Source of the DNA: Prevotella sp. UBA7782
GTDB lineage: Bacteria > Bacteroidota > Bacteroidia > Bacteroidales > Bacteroidaceae
Direction: 5' to 3'
Assembly: GCA_002480935.1 (NCBI GenBank)
Contig: DLDC01000219.1
Span: forward strand, 217 to 7,009
Length of the DNA: 6,793 bases
Positions 1 to 6,199 of the stretch are shown in pieces. A model generated the notes under the pieces. The model made no database searches, was not told the origin of the DNA, and saw only the letters and a program-made list of their open reading frames with translations. Position 1 is the first letter of the stretch; each line of letters begins with the position of its first letter. Made by a program: the position numbers and the translations under genes.

Positions 1-409
1 GTATGCCATGCCACTTCAGCAGGCACGAGCGGCAGCAACAGCCCGTGGCGTGCTGCGCAATGAACGGTGGAAACACGCCATGACGCATAGGTGTTTGCCT
101 GCCATCGTTGCTTATGACGGCCGGAGCCAGCCTGCGCGCGATGGTTTCGGCCGCTCCTTGCCTTATCTTATCCCAGCCTTTGCACGCGATGTAGGCCTTG
201 TCGGCCGCATTGAGGTAGAAGCTGCTCCTGAACTTAGACTGTGCCAGCCTGCTGAACAGGGCATCAAACCGGCCGTCGGGCTCTGCTGTGGCAGTCTGAC
301 TCACGGGTTCAGGGGACTGGCGCGACGGGTGCTGCGTGGCCGACATCTCCTCGTCAGAAAACAAGCTCAACTCAACGGGAGTGCTTCTCTGTTTTTCTTT
401 CATTCTCAT
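1..409 (-). CDS. DUF4186 family protein, C-terminus cut by the window edge
   Basis: This reading frame is open on the minus strand from an ATG at 407-409 to the window edge, giving 136 codons. From about residue 48 the sequence fits what I recall of DUF4186: FDALFSRLAQSKFRSSFYL (48-66), then GWDKIRQ (78-84), ARRLAP (91-96), NDGRQTPMRHG (101-111), FIAQHATGCCCRSCLLKWHG (116-135). The family is small (about 110-130 residues), uncharacterised, and has a conserved Cys/His-rich part; here Cys124-126 and Cys129 with His120 and His134 could bind metal, which is inference. Residues 1-47 are a Ser/Pro/Thr/Gln/Glu-rich, probably disordered extension. The start is uncertain: the frame stays open upstream, with further ATGs at 491-493 and about 445, but the predicted promoter places transcription start near 498, so 409 (or ATG at 401-403, which has GGAGAAG a few bases upstream) is preferred. 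Function is unknown. The gene is co-oriented with the dehydrogenase upstream but has its own promoter. Confidence 0.78.
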   Translation of the reverse strand, partial: MRMKEKQRSTPVELSLFSDEEMSATQHPSRQSPEPVSQTATAEPDGRFDALFSRLAQSKFRSSFYLNAADKAYIACKGWDKIRQGAAETIARRLAPAVISNDGRQTPMRHGVFPPFIAQHATGCCCRSCLLKWHGI

Positions 410-454
410 CTTCTCCGTCAAAGCACAAATTATGCAGCCCATGCGCCCCGAGTC

Positions 455-469
455 TGGCTCAAAGAGCCA
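455..469 (-). promoter_or_regulatory. Perfect 6-bp hairpin in the DUF4186 leader
   Basis: TGGCTC and GAGCCA form a perfect 6-bp stem around a 3-base loop, in the predicted untranslated leader between the putative transcription start (about 498) and the ATG at 409. It could be an RNA hairpin affecting message stability or translation, or a dyad operator just downstream of the promoter. It has no T-tract, so it is not a terminator. A 6-bp stem can occur by chance. Confidence 0.35.
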
Positions 470-504
470 TGCGGCACACAGCTTGCTATGCATCAACCAA
501 CCTA

Positions 505-536
505 CAAAGATAGCGCAAAAAAGTCAAAACGCCAAA
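505..536 (-). promoter_or_regulatory. Bacteroidota-type promoter for the DUF4186 gene
   Basis: On the minus strand, TATCTTTG (505-512) is an exact match to the Bacteroidota -7 consensus TAnnTTTG, and TTTG (533-536) lies 20 bases upstream as the -33 element. Transcription would start near 498-500, giving a leader of about 90 bases before the ATG at 409. The match rests on consensus alone. Confidence 0.6.
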
Positions 537-633
537 TTGGGCAGCATCTCTTTCACGCGCGCTGACGCCCCTTAGAAAGTGAGAAAATGGTGATTCAGTC
601 AACCAACTGATAATGAGTCAGTTAACAAAACAT

Positions 634-722
634 GCCTTTCTGCTTGGCAAAATAGGCACTTTTGCGTTGCAATATAGGCATTATTGCATTGCGAAAAGGG
701 CATTATTGCCAAGCAGAAAGGC
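634..722. repeat. Perfect 17-bp inverted repeat with structured 55-base loop; possible terminator
   Basis: GCCTTTCTGCTTGGCAA (634-650) is the exact reverse complement of 706-722. Inside it a second, imperfect hairpin forms: TGCAAT (668-673) pairs with ATTGCA (683-688), extended outward by GC (664-665 with 691-692) and TTTT/AAAA (660-663 with 694-697). Transcripts of the dehydrogenase would run into this structure about 16 bases after the stop codon, and after the last arm read ATGTTTTG. The loop is longer and the T-run weaker than in a standard intrinsic terminator, so a role in termination or 3'-end protection is only possible. Confidence 0.7.
649..714. repeat. Three tandem imperfect 22-bp repeats
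   Basis: Units at 649-670, 671-692 and 693-714 abut exactly. Units 1 and 2 match at 18 of 22 positions, and units 2 and 3 at 15 of 22, with an identical 11-base core GGCATTATTGC at 677-687 and 699-709 (GGCACTTTTGC in unit 1, 655-665). A more diverged fourth unit may precede at 627-648 (15 of 22 matches to unit 1). The 22-base period is close to two turns of B-DNA, so the cores would face the same side of the helix. Whether they bind a protein is unknown. Confidence 0.65.
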
Positions 723-737
723 TTAGTTGAGCAGTTA

Positions 738-2339
738 TCAGTTGAGTTTGGAAAGATATTCAGCGCACATCTCGGCACAGCGCTCGCCGTCTATGCCTGC
801 TGATACGATGCCTCCGGCATAGCCGGCGCCCTCGCCACAAGGGAAGAGACCGTGAATGCTCACATGCTCTAGCGTCTCTCTGTCGCGCAGGATGCGCACG
901 GGCGAGCTCGTTCTGGTCTCGGTTGCGATGAGCACGGCCTCATTGGTCAGGAAGCCATGGGCACGCTTTCCGAAGGTGAGGAAGGCCTGCTGCAAGCGCT
1001 TCACGATGTAAGGAGGCATCCAGAAATGCAAGGGGCTCGACAGCAATCCAGGGGCATACGAGCTGCGGGGCAGGTCGAACGACAGCCGATTGTTTACAAA
1101 GTCGGCCATGCGCTGGGCGGGTGCCGTCTGCTGCATGTTGCCTTGCTGCCAGCAACAACGCTCCAGCCACTCCTGACAACGCATCACGCGCAGTGCCTCG
1201 GGCACGTCTTGCCGCTCCTGCTCAGGCAGAAAGGCATCTACATCGTCGGGCTCCAGCTGCACCACCATGCCTGAGTTGCTCCACTGCGTGCCACGGTTGG
1301 CCGGGCTCATGCCGTTGGTTACTATCTGCTGAGGGCCCGTGGCAGCCGGTATGACAAAGCCTCCGGGACACATACAGAAGCTGTAAACGCCCCTGCCCTC
1401 TACCTGCGTAACAAACGAGTATTCGGCTGCGGGAAGATATTTGCCGCGTCCCTGGCGGCGATGATACTGTATTTGGTCGATGAGCTGGGCCGGATGCTCC
1501 AGCCTGACGCCCATGGCGATGCCCTTGGCCTGTATGTCTATGCCCGCATCATGCAGGTAGCGGTAGACGTCGCGGGCCGAATGGCCAGTCGCCAATATCA
1601 CCGGGCCGTGGAAAGTGAGCTCTGCTCCGTCGGTGAGACGCACTGCGCCTACGCCCTCCACGGTGTTGCCGGCTATGAGCAAGCGCGTCATCTTGGTCTG
1701 AAAGTGCACCTCGCCGCCACACCTTATTATATTATTACGCATGTTTTCTATCACCCTTGGCAGCTTGTCGGTGCCTATATGGGGATGAGCGTCGGCCAGG
1801 ATAGACGTTGAAGCGCCATGCTGACAAAACACGTTGAGTATCTTCTCTACCGAGCCGCGCTTCTTGCTGCGCGTGTAAAGCTTGCCGTCAGAGTAGGCTC
1901 CTGCACCACCCTCGCCAAAGCAATAGTTACTTTCGCCATTCACCTTCTGCGTCTTGGTGATGAGTGCCAGGTCTTTCTTGCGCTCGCGCACGTCCTTGCC
2001 ACGTTCCAATACAACGGGGCGGTAGCCCAACTCGATGAGCTTCAGGGCAGCAAACAGTCCGCCGGGCCCCTCGCCCACCACGACAACGGCCGGCCGGCCG
2101 GTCACATCATGATACTCAGTGGGCTGAAAAGCCTCATCTTCTGGCTCTTCGTTCACATACACTCTCACCTTCAGGTTCACGTAAATGGTGCGTTGCCGGG
2201 CATCTATCGACCGTTTGAGCACCCTGATATGCTTGATGGTGCGCACGTCAATGCCTTTCTCACGACTCACATATTGTGCGATGCTGTCCTCGTCAAAGCC
2301 CTCTTGAGGCAGCACACGCAGTTGATATTCATTTATCAT
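738..2339 (-). CDS. FAD-dependent dehydrogenase/oxidoreductase, COG2509 type
   Basis: This 533-residue, apparently complete and soluble protein resembles the uncharacterised FAD-dependent dehydrogenases of COG2509, common in Bacteroidota and Firmicutes. Residues 1-80 form the family's N-terminal segment. A Rossmann dinucleotide fold follows: beta strand AVVVVGEGPGG (84-94, GxGxxG) and the acidic strand end LERGK (111-115). The family signature CFGEGGAGAYSDGKL is at 140-154, the second FAD-contact motif ILATGHSARD at 248-257, and the C-terminal GEGAGYAGGIVSAGIDG follows GLFPC near the end. No signal peptide or transmembrane segment is visible. Substrate and electron partner are unknown; NAD(P)H use is plausible by family only. 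The ATG at 2337-2339 lies about 17 bases after a good -7 box, which supports the start. The stop is embedded in the terminal arm of the repeat at 604-744. The gene is divergent from the threonine operon, which by itself does not imply a shared pathway. Confidence 0.85.
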   Translation of the reverse strand: MINEYQLRVLPQEGFDEDSIAQYVSREKGIDVRTIKHIRVLKRSIDARQRTIYVNLKVRVYVNEEPEDEAFQPTEYHDVTGRPAVVVVGEGPGGLFAALKLIELGYRPVVLERGKDVRERKKDLALITKTQKVNGESNYCFGEGGAGAYSDGKLYTRSKKRGSVEKILNVFCQHGASTSILADAHPHIGTDKLPRVIENMRNNIIRCGGEVHFQTKMTRLLIAGNTVEGVGAVRLTDGAELTFHGPVILATGHSARDVYRYLHDAGIDIQAKGIAMGVRLEHPAQLIDQIQYHRRQGRGKYLPAAEYSFVTQVEGRGVYSFCMCPGGFVIPAATGPQQIVTNGMSPANRGTQWSNSGMVVQLEPDDVDAFLPEQERQDVPEALRVMRCQEWLERCCWQQGNMQQTAPAQRMADFVNNRLSFDLPRSSYAPGLLSSPLHFWMPPYIVKRLQQAFLTFGKRAHGFLTNEAVLIATETRTSSPVRILRDRETLEHVSIHGLFPCGEGAGYAGGIVSAGIDGERCAEMCAEYLSKLN

Positions 2340-2356
2340 AATTACTTATTTTGTGG

Positions 2357-2364
2357 CAAAAGTA
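2357..2364 (-). promoter_or_regulatory. -7 promoter box for the dehydrogenase gene
   Basis: On the minus strand, TACTTTTG matches TAnnTTTG. Transcription would start near 2350-2353, giving a very short leader of about 11-14 bases before the ATG at 2339. The expected -33 position (about 2384-2388) reads CAAC rather than TTG, so the upstream element is weak or absent. The same octamer serves the divergent thrA promoter. Confidence 0.5.
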
Positions 2365-2384
2365 ATCATTTTAGGCGTAAAACG

Positions 2385-2415
2385 TTGCTTATTGTAGGAT
2401 TTCTTTGTACTTTTG
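2385..2415 (+). promoter_or_regulatory. Bacteroidota-type promoter for the threonine operon
   Basis: TTG (2385-2387) is followed after 20 bases by TACTTTTG (2408-2415), matching the Bacteroidota -33/-7 pattern TTG-N19-21-TAnnTTTG. Transcription would start near 2420, giving a leader of roughly 85 bases before the thrA ATG at 2504. No other comparable site is seen before apgM or thrC, consistent with a single operon transcript. Confidence 0.6.
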
Positions 2416-2433
2416 CCCTCAAGTTTTGCTTTT

Positions 2434-2450
2434 CCCCCATTGTTTGGGGG
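2434..2450 (+). promoter_or_regulatory. GC-rich hairpin in the thrA leader
   Basis: CCCCCA (2434-2439) and TGGGGG (2445-2450) form a 6-bp stem with a 5-base loop TTGTT, about 15 bases into the predicted transcript. It is followed by GTTGCTTAATATT, not by a run of T, so it is not a convincing terminator. A weaker second stem (GGCC near 2474-2477 with GGCC near 2486-2489) lies further down the leader. No ATG-started leader peptide rich in threonine or isoleucine codons is present, so an E. coli style thr attenuator is not supported. It may influence mRNA stability or bind a regulator. Confidence 0.4.
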
Positions 2451-2503
2451 GTTGCTTAATATTAATCGGTCAGGCCTCCGGGCAGGGCCACAAACACTTG
2501 CTT

Positions 2504-4939
2504 ATGAAAGTATTGAAATTTGGCGGGACGTCCGTTGGTTCCGTTAAAAGTATCCTAAGCGTTAAGCGCATCGTAGAAAACGAGGCCAAGCGTCAGCCCA
2601 TCGTAGTGGTGGTGAGCGCTCTGGGCGGCATAACCGACAAGCTGATTTACACTTCGAGGCTGGCCGTTGACGGCAACGAGAAGTGGCGAGAGGAATATGA
2701 GCTCATCAAGAGCCGCCACCACACCATGATAGACACGCTGATAACCGAGCCAAAGGCACGCGAAGACCTCTTCAACGCCGTAGACATGCTGCTCGAGCAG
2801 TTGCACTCCATCTACTACGGAGTGTTTCTTATTCACGACCTTAGCGACAAGACGCTTAACACTGTTGTATCTTATGGCGAGCGACTCAGCTCACTCATTG
2901 CAGCCACACTTATTAAAGGAGCCAAACGAATGGACTCGCGGCTCTTTATAAAGACTGAGCCCAAGAATCACAAAAACACTCTAGACGCCAAGCTCACCAA
3001 CCATCTGGTGCGTGAAAGCTTTGCCGACATGCCGCGCATAAGCATTGTTCCGGGGTTCATCTCTACCGACAGAGACACCGGAGAGATCACCAATCTGGGG
3101 CGGGGTGGCAGCGACTACACGGCCAGCATCATTGCCGCGGCGCTAGACGCCGAGGCTCTGGAGATATGGACTGACGTAGACGGCTTTATGACGGCCGACC
3201 CGCGCGTCATCAAGAGCGCATACACCATCAACGAACTGTCGTATGTTGAGGCCATGGAGCTGTGCAACTTCGGCGCAAAGGTCATCTATCCACCTACCAT
3301 CTATCCGGTTTGCGTGAAGAATATCCCCATTCTTGTCAAGAACACATTCAATCCTAAGGGTGCCGGAACGATTATCAAGCAGAAGATAGCCAACGACCAA
3401 AAGCCCATCAAGGGCATTTCTTCCATCAACGGCACGTCGCTCATCACCGTCACCGGCCTCTCCATGGTGGGTGTGATAGGCGTGAACCGACGAATCTTCA
3501 CCACATTGGCCGACAACGGCATCAGCGTGTTTCTGGTGTCGCAGGCTTCGTCTGAGAACTCTACCTCCATCGGCGTGCGCGACGATGATGCCGACAAGGC
3601 CGTGGCTGTGCTTAACGAGGAGTTTGCAAGAGAGATAGCCACAGGCGCCATGTATCCCATGCGGGCGGAGAGCAACCTGGCTACCATAGCCATAGTGGGC
3701 GAAAACATGAAACACACACCGGGCATTGCCGGCAAGCTGTTCGGCACGCTGGGACGCTCGGGCATCAGTGTCATAGCCTGCGCGCAGGGTGGTTCGGAGA
3801 CCAACATATCGTTTGTGGTGAGCGGAAAGCAGCTGCGCAAGTCGCTGAATGTGCTGCACGACTCGTTCTTTCTGAGCGAATACAAGGTGCTCAACCTCTT
3901 TATATGCGGCGTAGGCACGGTGGGCGGCAGGCTCATTGAGCAGATACGCTCGCAGTATGAGAACCTGAAAAAACGGTCAAGGCTTAAGCTCAACGTGGTG
4001 GGCATAGCCAGCTCGAAGAACGCTATCTTCAATAGAGACGGGCTAAACCTTGACAACTATCGCGAAGAGCTGCACAACTCGGAGCCGTCTGACTCTGAAA
4101 AGCTGCGCGACAAGATACTCTCGATGAACATCTTCAATAGTGTGTTTGTGGATTGTACGGCATCTCACGAGGTGGCTTCACTCTATCAAGCCTTTCTGGA
4201 GCATAACATCAGCGTCGTAGCAGCCAATAAGATAGCGGCATCAAGCAAGTATGAAAACTATCTCAAGCTGAAACTGACGGCGCTGCAAAGGGGTGTGAAG
4301 TTCAGATTTGAAACCAACGTGGGAGCAGGACTGCCCATCATAGGCACCATTAACGACCTTCGCAACTCCGGTGATAAGATACTAAAGATAGAAGCGGTGC
4401 TCTCCGGCACGCTCAACTTTATATTCAATGCCCTCTCACCCACTGTTACGCTGTCGCAGGCAGTGCACATGGCCAAGGAAGAAGGCTACTCAGAACCCGA
4501 CCCACGCATAGACCTGAGCGGGGCAGACGTGATACGCAAGCTGGTCATTCTGACTCGCGAGGCCGGCTACAGGGTGGAGCAAGAGGATGTAGAGAAGCAC
4601 CTCTTCATTCCCGACTCCTATTTTCAAGGGTCGCTGGAGGAGTTTTGGCGGCGCCTTCCTGAGCTGGATGCCGGCTTTGAAGCAGAACGGAAGAAGCTGG
4701 CCGAGAGACATGAGCGATGGCGATTTGTGGCTACCATGGACAACGGAAAGACCAGTGTGGCTCTAAAAAAGGTGGGGGCCAGCCATCCTTTCTATAACCT
4801 TGAGGGCAGCAACAACATCGTGCTGCTCACCACGGAGCGCTATAAGGAGTTCCCCATGCAGATACAAGGCTACGGAGCAGGGGCCTCGGTAACGGCCGCC
4901 GGAGTGTTTGCCAACATTATGTCTATAGCTAATATTTAA
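2504..4939 (+). CDS. thrA: Bifunctional aspartate kinase / homoserine dehydrogenase
   Basis: This cytoplasmic enzyme phosphorylates aspartate and reduces aspartate semialdehyde to homoserine, the first and third steps towards threonine. It has 811 residues, close to E. coli ThrA (820). The aspartokinase domain (about 1-300) shows KFGGTS (5-10), VVSALGG (36-42), SYGERLSS (123-130) and GRGGSDYTA (199-207). Two ACT-type regulatory segments follow (about 312-386 and 392-460). The homoserine dehydrogenase domain (about 463-811) shows the nucleotide loop GVGTVGG (469-475), AANK (573-576), GAGLPIIGT (607-615), SGTLN (634-638) and EGYSEPDPRIDLSGAD (660-675). Glu664, Asp670, Asp675 and Lys679 have the same spacing as the active-site residues Glu208, Asp214, Asp219 and Lys223 of yeast homoserine dehydrogenase. 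The ATG at 2504 starts directly at the conserved KFGGTS strand; a longer TTG-started frame from 2405 would overlap the promoter. Feedback inhibition by threonine is typical of the family, but effector choice cannot be read here. Confidence 0.96.
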   Translation: MKVLKFGGTSVGSVKSILSVKRIVENEAKRQPIVVVVSALGGITDKLIYTSRLAVDGNEKWREEYELIKSRHHTMIDTLITEPKAREDLFNAVDMLLEQLHSIYYGVFLIHDLSDKTLNTVVSYGERLSSLIAATLIKGAKRMDSRLFIKTEPKNHKNTLDAKLTNHLVRESFADMPRISIVPGFISTDRDTGEITNLGRGGSDYTASIIAAALDAEALEIWTDVDGFMTADPRVIKSAYTINELSYVEAMELCNFGAKVIYPPTIYPVCVKNIPILVKNTFNPKGAGTIIKQKIANDQKPIKGISSINGTSLITVTGLSMVGVIGVNRRIFTTLADNGISVFLVSQASSENSTSIGVRDDDADKAVAVLNEEFAREIATGAMYPMRAESNLATIAIVGENMKHTPGIAGKLFGTLGRSGISVIACAQGGSETNISFVVSGKQLRKSLNVLHDSFFLSEYKVLNLFICGVGTVGGRLIEQIRSQYENLKKRSRLKLNVVGIASSKNAIFNRDGLNLDNYREELHNSEPSDSEKLRDKILSMNIFNSVFVDCTASHEVASLYQAFLEHNISVVAANKIAASSKYENYLKLKLTALQRGVKFRFETNVGAGLPIIGTINDLRNSGDKILKIEAVLSGTLNFIFNALSPTVTLSQAVHMAKEEGYSEPDPRIDLSGADVIRKLVILTREAGYRVEQEDVEKHLFIPDSYFQGSLEEFWRRLPELDAGFEAERKKLAERHERWRFVATMDNGKTSVALKKVGASHPFYNLEGSNNIVLLTTERYKEFPMQIQGYGAGASVTAAGVFANIMSIANI

Positions 4940-4948
4940 TCAGGAAGA

Positions 4949-6193
4949 ATGAAACACATTATTATATTAGGCGACGGCATGGCCGACCATGCCGTAGAAC
5001 GGCTGGGCGGAAAGACGCTTTTACAATATGCCGACACCCCTTACATGGACATGCTGGCACGAAAGGGGCGCACAGGAAGGCTCGTCACCGTGCCCGACGG
5101 CTTCATGCCAGGCTCGGAAGTGGCCAACACGGCCATACTGGGATACGACCTTAACAAGGTGTATGAGGGCCGCGGACCTCTGGAGGCAGCCAGCATTGGA
5201 TATGACATGCAACCAGACGACCTGGCCTTGAGGTGCAATATCATCACGCTAAGCGATGGAAAAATCATTAATCATCATGGAGGGCACCTCACAACAGAGC
5301 AAGGTGACGTGCTCATTAAGTATCTCAACGAGAAGCTGGGCAATGACAATATACGGTTTATAACGGGCATACAATACCGCCACTTGCTTATCATAAAGGG
5401 TGGCAACAAGCACATTGTGTGCGCCCCGCCACACGATCATCCCAACCAAGAGTGGCGCCCTCTGCTCGTAAAAGCCGAACAGCCCCAAGACGAGCAGGAG
5501 GCTGCTGAATGGAAAAAAGAGAGCAAGCTGACGCCGGAAGAGACGGCCGAGCTGGTGAACCGGCTTATTCTGGACTCGCAGAAGTTGCTGGAAACTCATC
5601 CCTTCAACGCCTCAAGAGAGGTGAAGGCCAATAGTATATGGCCATGGAGTGGCGGCTACAGACCCAAGATGCCAACTCTCATGCAGATGTATCCGCAAGT
5701 GAAGACAGGCGCGGTAATATCTGCCGTAGACCTGATTAGGGGCATCGGACGGTATGCCGGGCTTGAGGTTATCAAGGTGCCGGGCGCTACCGGACTGGCC
5801 AACACCAACTATGAAGGCAAGGCGCAGGCCGCTCTGGAGGCGCTGAAGCATAAGGATTTTGTGTTCTTACACATAGAGGCAAGCGACGAGGCTGGGCACG
5901 ACGGCGACCTGGAGCTGAAGTTGCGAACCATAGAAAACCTAGACCACCGCGCTGTAGAGCCTATATATAATAAGGTGAAAACATGGGACGAGCCCGTGTG
6001 CATAGCAGTAATGCCCGACCATCCCACACCCGTGGAGATACGTACTCACGTAAAAGAGCCTGTGCCCTTCGAGATATGGTATCCCGGAATAGAGCCCGAC
6101 AACGTGCAAACCTATGATGAGGTGAGCTGCGTGCAAGGAAGTTACGGGCTGTTAAGGCTGCAGGAGTTTATGCAAACATTCATGAAAATATAG
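4949..6193 (+). CDS. ApgM-like phosphomutase, proposed homoserine kinase (thrB replacement)
   Basis: The 414-residue product belongs to the cofactor-independent phosphoglycerate mutase-like branch (ApgM family) of the alkaline phosphatase superfamily. Visible metal and active-site elements are IILGDGMADH (5-14, Asp9), the nucleophile region PGSEVANTAILGYD (54-67, Ser56), HIEASDEAGHDGD (308-320, Asp313 and His317), LDHR (331-334), PDHPTPVEIRTH (356-367, Asp357, His358, His367). The region between about 80 and 255 matches the mutase-type inserted domain. It lies 9 bases after thrA and 6 before thrC, where homoserine kinase is needed and no GHMP-type ThrB is present. Database models name this subgroup 'proposed homoserine kinase', and I recall genetic support from related bacteria, so the likely job is homoserine to O-phosphohomoserine. 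Phosphoglycerate mutase activity is the alternative. AGGAAG at 4942-4947 is only one base from the ATG, too close to act as a normal ribosome binding site. Confidence 0.88.
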   Translation: MKHIIILGDGMADHAVERLGGKTLLQYADTPYMDMLARKGRTGRLVTVPDGFMPGSEVANTAILGYDLNKVYEGRGPLEAASIGYDMQPDDLALRCNIITLSDGKIINHHGGHLTTEQGDVLIKYLNEKLGNDNIRFITGIQYRHLLIIKGGNKHIVCAPPHDHPNQEWRPLLVKAEQPQDEQEAAEWKKESKLTPEETAELVNRLILDSQKLLETHPFNASREVKANSIWPWSGGYRPKMPTLMQMYPQVKTGAVISAVDLIRGIGRYAGLEVIKVPGATGLANTNYEGKAQAALEALKHKDFVFLHIEASDEAGHDGDLELKLRTIENLDHRAVEPIYNKVKTWDEPVCIAVMPDHPTPVEIRTHVKEPVPFEIWYPGIEPDNVQTYDEVSCVQGSYGLLRLQEFMQTFMKI

Positions 6194-6199
6194 TAAGCT

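Larger units (their letters stand above)
410..737. other. Intergenic region between two minus-strand genes
   Basis: These 328 bases hold no supported gene. Going from the DUF4186 start towards the dehydrogenase stop they contain the DUF4186 leader with its hairpin, the DUF4186 promoter (505-536), a stretch at 537-603 with no recognisable element, and the inverted and tandem repeat structure from 604 onward. Plus-strand reading frames crossing 8-575 lack recognisable protein features and are antisense to the DUF4186 gene. Confidence 0.7.
604..744. repeat. 141-bp MITE-like or REP-like element bounded by 10-bp inverted repeats
   Basis: The outer ends are a perfect 10-bp inverted repeat: CAACTGATAA at 604-613 and TTATCAGTTG at 735-744. 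Between them are imperfect flanking arms, a perfect 17-bp inverted repeat (634-650 with 706-722), and tandem 22-bp repeats. The right end overlaps the dehydrogenase gene and supplies its stop TGA (738-740) and an immediate second in-frame stop TAA (735-737) on the minus strand. There is no coding capacity. AGTTGAG occurs twice near the right end (725-731 and 740-746). The architecture resembles short non-autonomous elements or dispersed palindromic intergenic repeats. No clear target-site duplication is visible, so mobility is inference. It could also act as a 3' RNA structure for the dehydrogenase transcript. Confidence 0.6.

Noticed and set aside
8..575. Plus-strand open frames of 185 and 79 codons
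   Set aside because: They are antisense to the DUF4186 gene and run through its promoter. The translations show no recognisable domain, whereas the minus frame matches a protein family.
627..714. Possible small CRISPR array
   Set aside because: The 22-base units abut directly with no unique spacers, are imperfect, and have no cas genes nearby.
2087..2101. CGGCCGGCCGGCCGG palindromic run
   Set aside because: It encodes the Gly-Arg-Pro-Ala stretch at the start of the FAD-binding domain. GC-rich codons explain it.
957..2459. Several plus-strand open frames opposite the dehydrogenase
   Set aside because: The minus frame carries consistent FAD-binding motifs over its full length. The opposite frames are compositionally biased shadows produced by GC-rich codons.
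2405..2503. A 33-residue N-terminal extension of ThrA from a TTG codon
   Set aside because: It overlaps the predicted -7 box and transcription start. The conserved aspartokinase strand begins exactly at the ATG at 2504.
2416..2503. A thr leader peptide or known amino-acid riboswitch before thrA
   Set aside because: There is no ATG-started short frame with threonine/isoleucine codon runs. The leader is far too short for a lysine riboswitch, and none of its conserved sequence is seen.
3143..4056. Long minus-strand open frames (238 and 251 codons) inside thrA
   Set aside because: They are antisense to the ACT and dehydrogenase domains of a strongly recognised gene and show no family features.
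4940..4948. AGGAAG as a Shine-Dalgarno site for the ApgM-like gene
   Set aside because: It ends one base before the ATG, too close for normal pairing, and Bacteroidota generally depend little on such sites.
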